A DNA stretch of 64,000 nucleotides, taken from the NCBI GenBank assembly GCA_000827325.1, contig KN832885.1, positions 248,001 through 312,000 of the forward strand, in the 5' to 3' direction. The notes beneath the pieces are model-generated. The model saw nothing but the letters and a program-made list of their open reading frames with translations. It did not search any database and was not told the origin of the DNA. Every line of letters begins with the position of its first letter. The first letter of the stretch is position 1. Below are positions 58,157 through 64,000 of the stretch, in pieces. The position numbers and the translations under genes are program-made. The stretch is from Oidiodendron maius Zn. Lineage: Eukaryota > Ascomycota > Leotiomycetes > Myxotrichaceae.

Positions 58157-60969
58157 ATGACGTCGTCTGCGGACCCCGCCAGACCTGGATCTCCCGCGAA
58201 TAGCTTTTACGCTCTGAGTGATGATGATGAGGGTGAATACAATACTATCACTCATAGCACTACTGGCAGAGGAGTGAAGTTATTATATTCCAAAAGCAAA
58301 GTATATCCTGCCATATCCGCCAAAACTTCGCTTTCGCTGACATCTGCATGTGAAGGTTTATATACACCCAACACCCTCTGCTAAGGACAACATACCAGGC
58401 TATATTGCACTTCTACAGCAGAAGCCAGCTCCCGATGATCGTCCTACATCCTCCTCTTCTACTGCTTCGAAATCCAAAACTGCGGCATCCCTCCTTCTTG
58501 CCTGGCTCCCCGAACACTCACTTGGTGATGCGCGCGATTTCTACGTGAAAGTGGACCTATCCGATGGCGACTCCCCTCCAAAACAATCGTATCTCGTTCC
58601 TCCACCCCCTACTACAACTAACCTCTCTGGATCTATTGGGCACTATGCATTCGCCATTCCGATATCCGCTATCTACAGCTTGTTGGTCCGACCACCGAGC
58701 TTGGGATGGTGGTATGGGAGCGTCATTATAAATTCGCGAGCCGGTGATAGTTTTCCTGCGCTATTCTTCCACGATAACGAATGCGAGTCTACGATCTTAC
58801 AAAAGAAGAAGCGCACCAGAGAGTCATTTGATCCTTTCGGTGCGAATGGGGAGATGTTCTGGGGTGGCGATGAGATATTGAGATGGCTAAGACGATACGT
58901 CACTATAGAGAGAAGCAGCGCCGAACCAAATATCTACCTTGTGGAGCCAACTGCAGAGGATAAAGAGGGATTTGGAGGGAAACAAGTACAAGCTGCCATT
59001 GTCAGGAGGCCAAGTGACACGGGAGTGCGGATTGGTAGTGCGGCAGGGGCTGGTCCGTCGAGGAGTCCACTTCCCAGAGACGCGCGAATGGATCCTGTAA
59101 CGAAATTTGTGAAGGAAACTGGCTGGAATATACTCGAAAAGTTTAGCAAAGTCACCACTTTTACAAGGAGAACGGCAGACTCGGTCCTTGATAATCCAAA
59201 GATTCCGCCACAAGTAAGACGACTACTCAGGAACCCAGAAGTGCAAACCTTGCAAGAGGAATTCGATAGTGCAAGGATATACTTAGCACGATGGGCAATG
59301 GGGATTGCCGAGCAGAGCGAACGAGATCGCAACCAGAGGATTTGGACCGCCAGAGAGGTACTTGAGATGGAGGAGACTGGCGTTGGAGAGTTTGAACTCT
59401 TAGACACAGACATAGGACTGCTATCACTGAAAGAGCAGAGGAAAACAGTTACTTTAAAAGAATGGCAAGGATTCTTTGATGAAAGGACGGGACGGCTGCA
59501 AGTTACGGTTAGTGAAGTCAAAGAGAGAATCTTCCATGGCGGCCTCGACGCCAACGACGGAGTTCGAAAAGAGGCATGGCTGTTTCTTCTCGGCGTATAT
59601 GACTGGCATTCTTCTTATGATGAACGAAAGGGAGCAATGGCGAGTCTGCGTGACGAGTATGTGAAATTGAAAGGAGCGTGGTGGGATCGCTTGGTTGACC
59701 TTGGAGGCGACGGAGAGGAGGGTGAGTGGTTTCGCGAGCAAAGAAACAGAATAGGTAAGCTTCCTTACTCACGTCGTCAGAATTTCAGATTGGACTAACA
59801 ACTCCCATTCCTTGGGGTCTCGGCAATAGAAAAGGATGTGCATAGAACAGACCGAAATATTCCTCTTTTCGCAGGCGAGGACACTCCACATCCAGATCCA
59901 ACGTCTCCCTTTGCCGACGTAGGCACAAACGTGCACTTGGAGCAGTTAAAGGATATGCTTTTAACATACAACGAATATAATCGGGAGCTCGGCTATGTGC
60001 AGGGCATGTCTGACCTCCTAGCTCCGATATATGCTGTTATGCAGGATGATGCAATTGCCTTTTGGGGTTTCCAACATTTTATGGATCGCATGGAGCGGAA
60101 TTTTCTCCGCGACCAAAGTGGCATGCGAAAACAGCTCCTCACCTTGGATCATCTAGTGCAGTTAATGGATCCGAAGTTATATTTACATTTGCAGAGTGCT
60201 GACAGCACCAACTTTTTCTTTTTCTTTCGGATGCTGCTTGTATGGTACAAGCGCGAATTTCAATGGTTGGATGTCTTGCACTTATGGGAGGTGCTTTGGA
60301 CGGACTACCTCAGCTCTAATTTCCATCTCTTCGTTGCCTTGGCAATCCTAGAGAAGCATAGATCTGTCATTATGGATCATTTGAAGCATTTTGACGAAGT
60401 TCTCAAATACAGTAAGTATACCCGCGCTAATGGGTTGCATCTTGAGATTGATGCTAATGAATATAATAGTCAACGAACTCTCCAATACGATAGATTTAGA
60501 ATCTACCTTGATTAGAGCGGAGGCGCTCTTCCGTCGGTTCCAAAGAATGGTCGAAGCAATTGACAAGAAGTCCAACTTTCCCGCTCCACAGCTTCGACAT
60601 CGCCAACTGACAAGCAATCACCCCGCGTCCTCTGCAAGCCCTATTCAGTCTCAATCTTCGCCGCTCTCTTCAACATCACCAAAGTCGCCAGTAGTGAAAG
60701 CAAATACCACTGGCACCGATACTGTAAGTGTGAGTGTAACGAATAGTGGAGCAACTGGCTCCGGAAGCGCAAGTGGACCACGGATGGCTGGCGATGGAAA
60801 GAAAGGCAAGAAGAAGGATGACGAACAGACGAGTGAGACGGCACAGCAGTCTCTAAGACCAAAGGTTATCAGTCCAGAACTTAGGGAGCTGTTGAGCACC
60901 AAGGTAGAGGTTTTACCCCGGAAAGTGGTCAGAAAGGAGGGGGAGGGGCGGAGCAGTCTCGGGAGATAG
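58157..60969 (+). CDS. GYP7: Rab GTPase-activating protein Gyp7 (TBC domain)
   Basis: GAP for Ypt7/Rab7 and related Rabs in vacuole and endosome traffic. Exons 58157-58300, 58356-59754, 59830-60411 and 60470-60969, giving 874 residues. The N-terminus has NSFYALSDDDEGEYNTITH and VYIHPTPSAKDNIPGYIALLQQK, the Gyp7 hallmark. The TBC domain begins at about 405 and carries the arginine finger in RIEKDVHRTDRN (R520, the Glu codon split by the second intron) and the glutamine finger in YVQGMSDL (Q572). The tail is Ser/Gly-rich and ends with a basic segment. ATG 58157 rather than 58142 was chosen by family resemblance (MTSSADPARPGSP). Confidence 0.93.
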
Positions 60970-61969
60970 AACGTTGCCGATATTGGAGCCTAGAGTTGTA
61001 GATGGGGCGTTATGGACGCCTGGCATCTGACTGTCCTTGGAAGAGCCATATAGCGGTGAGAATAATAAAGTTTGCGGGTTGCGTATTGAAAGGACTCGCC
61101 AAACCTGCCTGCGATGCCTTCCAAGGTCGAAGTTTTATTGAGGACATGATCATAATCTACGTAACCCTTGACGTCAAGAGGAAGTCTTGTACAAGGTGAA
61201 ATGCTCTGTACAACGGTATCTGCACAATGCAAAATATTATTTCGGATAATCTCCAACCCCTCTCAGCGCTCTTCAGTCCTGTGGTGAGATCTAAATGGTG
61301 CACATCAGCCAATCGCATCTTTCTCCCGACTCCGTTAACCTCCTTACTTCCGACACCGTTCGCATCCTTTCTTCACCACCACGACAGCGAGGCTGATTAC
61401 ATCTACACGCGTCTGTATCACTGCCAAGATTGAGTAACCGCATTGACATGCACGGAACGCGCGGTCCCTAACAATCTGTGTTCAGATAATCGGCTGTTTA
61501 TTCGTCTCCCTTGAGATACATGCTGCCACTTCTCGCTTCCTCTTTTCATTTGTCCACACCAGACGCCATATCGCAACCAAAACACCAAAAGCATACGAAT
61601 GATGCATATCCCATGCTCATTACGCATGAATTCTTACTAAAATGGTTACGATGTAATTGGAATTTACAAATGGAGAATATGATAACCCTGAGATCATAGT
61701 TTGCACGGAGACGGGTCGGACTTCCCCACGCCGACTGTCCGTGAATCGGACTGTTGTAATGGCGTCAAGGACTAGGAAGGCATTCATATTTGGAGATCCC
61801 GGGCTTGAGGTACTATATATGTCCGCGCTTTTCCTTTGGTTGTTTTCGCTAACAGAATAAATACCGCGGTGGTTGAGAATATACCTGCGCCCTCCTTCTC
61901 CACAGCTCACATCATTGCATTCGAAACATAAAGCTCTGTCGGACTACATAACTCACTCCGGGTTTCACA
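60970..61969. other. 1-kb intergenic region, no supported gene
   Basis: A minus-strand frame at 60990-61256 (88 codons) and another at 61620-61910 have no recognisable family. AT-rich before the surface-protein gene; probably its promoter. Confidence 0.45.
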
Positions 61970-62669
61970 ATGAAATATTCAAGCATTATCTCTTTATTTT
62001 GCGTCTCTAGCCTTGCCGCTGCTCAGATATGGGGTGCACCTGGGGGAGGGGGATGGGGCTGGGGACCTGGATGGGCTGGCCCTGACTGCGCCGTAAGATA
62101 CTTCTCGTCTATCTCCATGTTACAGTTAATGCTATATATATATTAACCCAACTCTGCAGAGCTCTTGTATCTCTTCTGCTTTCCAACCAGAACCTACGGC
62201 CTGGGCCAGCCATTGCGCAACTGGCTCAGCACTCTCAAGCTGCGTGAACGCAGCTTGCCCTTCTTCTGTCGCCACTGCATCAATCTGGTCTTTCCAGTCT
62301 TCTGTCTGCTCGTCCTGGTCTTCGGCTTGCACATCAAGTGCCTGCTCGGATTGGCCTGCTGGCTGGGGAGGATGGGGCGGCCCAGGTTCGTGGGGCGCTT
62401 GGGGGACGCCAAATGGCAATGGGTGGTACACGGTGACTGCTACAGAGACTGGTCTGTCTACACGAACGGTAGTAGTTACTACAACTGTGTCTGGGACAGT
62501 GCTTGAGACAGCGACTATTACACAAACTGCTACTTTAGTCGCCGCTGGTGCTGCTGTTACCAACAATGCGCCCGCCACCACCTCTACTGGCGCGGCATGC
62601 AGACAGGATATCTCGAATAGCGTCGTGGCGCTTGTAGCTGCTGCCGTGGGAGCTATGGCTGTTGCATAG
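61970..62669 (+). CDS. Cysteine-rich, CFEM-like secreted protein with probable GPI anchor
   Basis: Exons 61970-62092 and 62160-62669, 210 residues. A signal peptide (MKYSSIISLFCVSSLAAA) leads into a Gly/Trp-rich spacer, then eight cysteines at 40, 44, 60, 69, 74, 91, 98 and 103. The first pair sits in P-x-C-A-x2-C as in CFEM domains, but the later spacing (C-x4-C instead of C-x-C) departs from the CFEM consensus. A second Trp/Gly-rich block, a Ser/Thr-rich stalk (TVVVTTTVSGT and following) and a hydrophobic C-terminus (SVVALVAAAVGAMAVA) fit GPI anchoring to the wall or membrane. Possible roles are adhesion, haem/iron capture or host interaction; none is shown by sequence. Confidence 0.78.
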
Positions 62670-63539
62670 GCATTATGAATATATTGATCGATATCAATTA
62701 TATTTATCACTGGACAGGAAAAGACATCTTACGAGTGGAATGGCGTTTGCGGCTTGAGTAAAGATTTGGGTATATGGACTATAAGATATGACGCACCTCC
62801 TGAAAACATGGGATCGTTCACAATACTTCCCTCTACGATTATTAGTCAATCAAACTCTATGCGTTGGTTTTGAACAATTTCATTGATAGCCTTCGGCAAA
62901 GGTTGCCTAGTGATAGCCCCTATTTCCTCTCGCTTCCGGTAGGAGGTTGCTCGGGAAGGACGAGCCGTCGGCAAGCTTTCATTCACGAGTTATGTGAGAA
63001 AATGTAGTGTAGTAATAAAGTAACCCCAAGGCGAATTATTTGGCATAGTTTCATGACCAGTATCTATTTCGAGTGGAATTTTGTATACGTATATATTTAT
63101 TTAACGGCGTAATCCTTATTTACCTGGAGATACTTCTGGCAATATCCTTAAATCAAAGTAGAGCTCCTACACTGTAAATTATTCCTGCTTCTTATCTGGT
63201 ATTAGCAGGCATAAACCATGTCTATAAATCTTAACGTTACAGTGACTCTCGAGCGCTCCTTTCCATACCTGGTAATAATCGCTTACTGCAGAAATGGGGG
63301 GATACCTGAAAAGGTGGGGTGGGAACAATCCAATTACAAGTACTTTGTTTGTTTACATATTCAGGTTCAGGAGCCTCTTAGCTAAGTCTTCCTACAATAA
63401 GAGCCATGCTTGATATATGACGCCCTTGGCCTTAAAAATCGCGAAGTGGCTCATTGGAGGACTGTTCTGAATGAATGGACTGGATTTCAATTCGCTTGTC
63501 ATTTAACGATACTCTGCAGAGACACACCTAGGATTGACG
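62670..63539. other. Intergenic region, no supported gene
   Basis: 870 bp with AT-rich stretches around 63060-63110. No coding signal seen; presumably the 3' UTR of the surface-protein gene and the promoter of the GH92 gene. Confidence 0.45.
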
Positions 63540-64000
63540 ATGTCAATGTGCACAGTGTGGCTGCTATGCTTTGCAAGGCTTGTGACAGCAACGCCGGATT
63601 TGACGAAATATGTCAATCCATTCATTGGAACTGAGGGCCAAGGTAACCCAGGGACAGCCATTAATGGTGGAAATATTTTCCCAGGAGCGGCCATGCCATT
63701 TGGTGTGGTGAAATTTGGAGTCGATACCACAGCGTTTGACTGGACAAACGTCGATGCGGATGCTGGTTATACTCCAGATGGTTATGGTATTATCTTGACC
63801 AGTCATCCTCATTACTAAGAGTAAAGGTTAATATAGTTTAGTCACTGGACTCAGTATGCTGCATGAGAGTGGCACCGGCGTAAGTCTCCCAAATTCAACG
63901 TAGAGCGACGCTGAAATTGCTAGGGAGCACCAACTTATGGATTTGTGCATCAAATGCCACTCTCCACTATTGAAGGGGTTAATGTATTGGACAATTTTAC
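63540..64000 (+). CDS. Secreted GH92 alpha-1,2-mannosidase, 3'-partial
   Basis: First part of a glycoside hydrolase family 92 enzyme, truncated by the window end. Exons 63540-63786, 63842-63879 (38 nt) and 63924 onward. A short signal peptide (MSMCTVWLLCFARLVTA) precedes DLTKYVNPFIGTEGQGN and GGNIFPGAAMPFGVVKFG, the family signature. The two introns restore GYTPDGYVTGLSMLHESGTGGAPTYGF, with the conserved HESGTGGAP carried by the small exon and its neighbour. GH92 enzymes remove alpha-linked mannose from N-glycans; fungal copies are usually secreted. Several homologues exceed 750 aa, so most of the gene lies outside. Confidence 0.88.

Noticed and set aside
1-64000. tRNA genes, CRISPR arrays or intact transposons
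   Set aside because: Scanning by eye for A/B-box motifs, regular spaced repeats, transposase or reverse-transcriptase signatures gave nothing convincing; a tRNA or covariance search would be decisive.

Overview
The window reads as nuclear DNA of a filamentous ascomycete (Pezizomycotina). Helotiales-like Leotiomycetes are a reasonable guess, but nothing here proves the order. The evidence is dense genes on both strands, many 44-60 nt introns with GT..AG ends and CTAAC/CTAAT-like branch sites, a HET-NACHT-ankyrin gene, a fungal DUF3684 protein, a HypA/Trs120 homologue and fungal secreted glycosidases. I assigned exon borders by eye, checking that every codon phase closes and that family motifs are restored. 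No RNA data were available.

Layout. 0-10.6 kb: 3' part of a TRAPPII subunit (Trs120/HypA), an MMTAG2-like RS protein, Mediator subunit MED6, a five-exon 2-oxoglutarate/Fe(II) oxygenase, the U5 snRNP protein Dim1/Dib1 and a PAC3-like proteasome chaperone. 10.7-17.6 kb: the intronless DEAH helicase Ecm16/DHX37, then a decayed HET-NACHT-ankyrin NLR-type gene. 17.8-28.3 kb: an ADA2-type adenosine deaminase, an Atg22-like transporter, a GH3 N-acetylglucosaminidase fused to two GNAT domains, and a secreted GH5 endoglucanase in eight exons.

28.6-40.1 kb is a tightly packed housekeeping block: the 2053-aa HEATR5/Laa1 protein, a mitochondrial YebC/TACO1 protein, PET100, a peroxisomal enoyl-CoA isomerase with a 16-nt exon, CWC21 and CDC123. 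41.0-48.7 kb: a 1756-aa DUF3684 protein with an HSP90-type ATPase fold at one end and a metzincin-spaced HExxHxxxxxH motif at the other, then the mitochondrial tRNA-modification GTPase MnmE/Mss1. 48.7-52.3 kb is gene-poor, with a GRGGYN-repeat mini-protein, an 11-bp minisatellite and a palindrome. 52.3-64 kb: a DJ-1/PfpI protein, a hybrid histidine kinase, the Rab-GAP Gyp7, a cysteine-rich GPI-type surface protein and the 5' end of a GH92 alpha-mannosidase.

There is no biosynthetic cluster or intact mobile element. Functional themes are mitochondrial expression and respiration (TACO1-like, PET100, MnmE), trafficking (Trs120, HEATR5, Gyp7), splicing (Dim1, Cwc21), and polymer turnover at or outside the cell wall (GH3, GH5, GH92, the surface protein). 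The most unusual single object is the DUF3684 ATPase with its zincin-like C-terminus. The clearest evolutionary story is the broken NLR-like gene at 14.75-17.54 kb.
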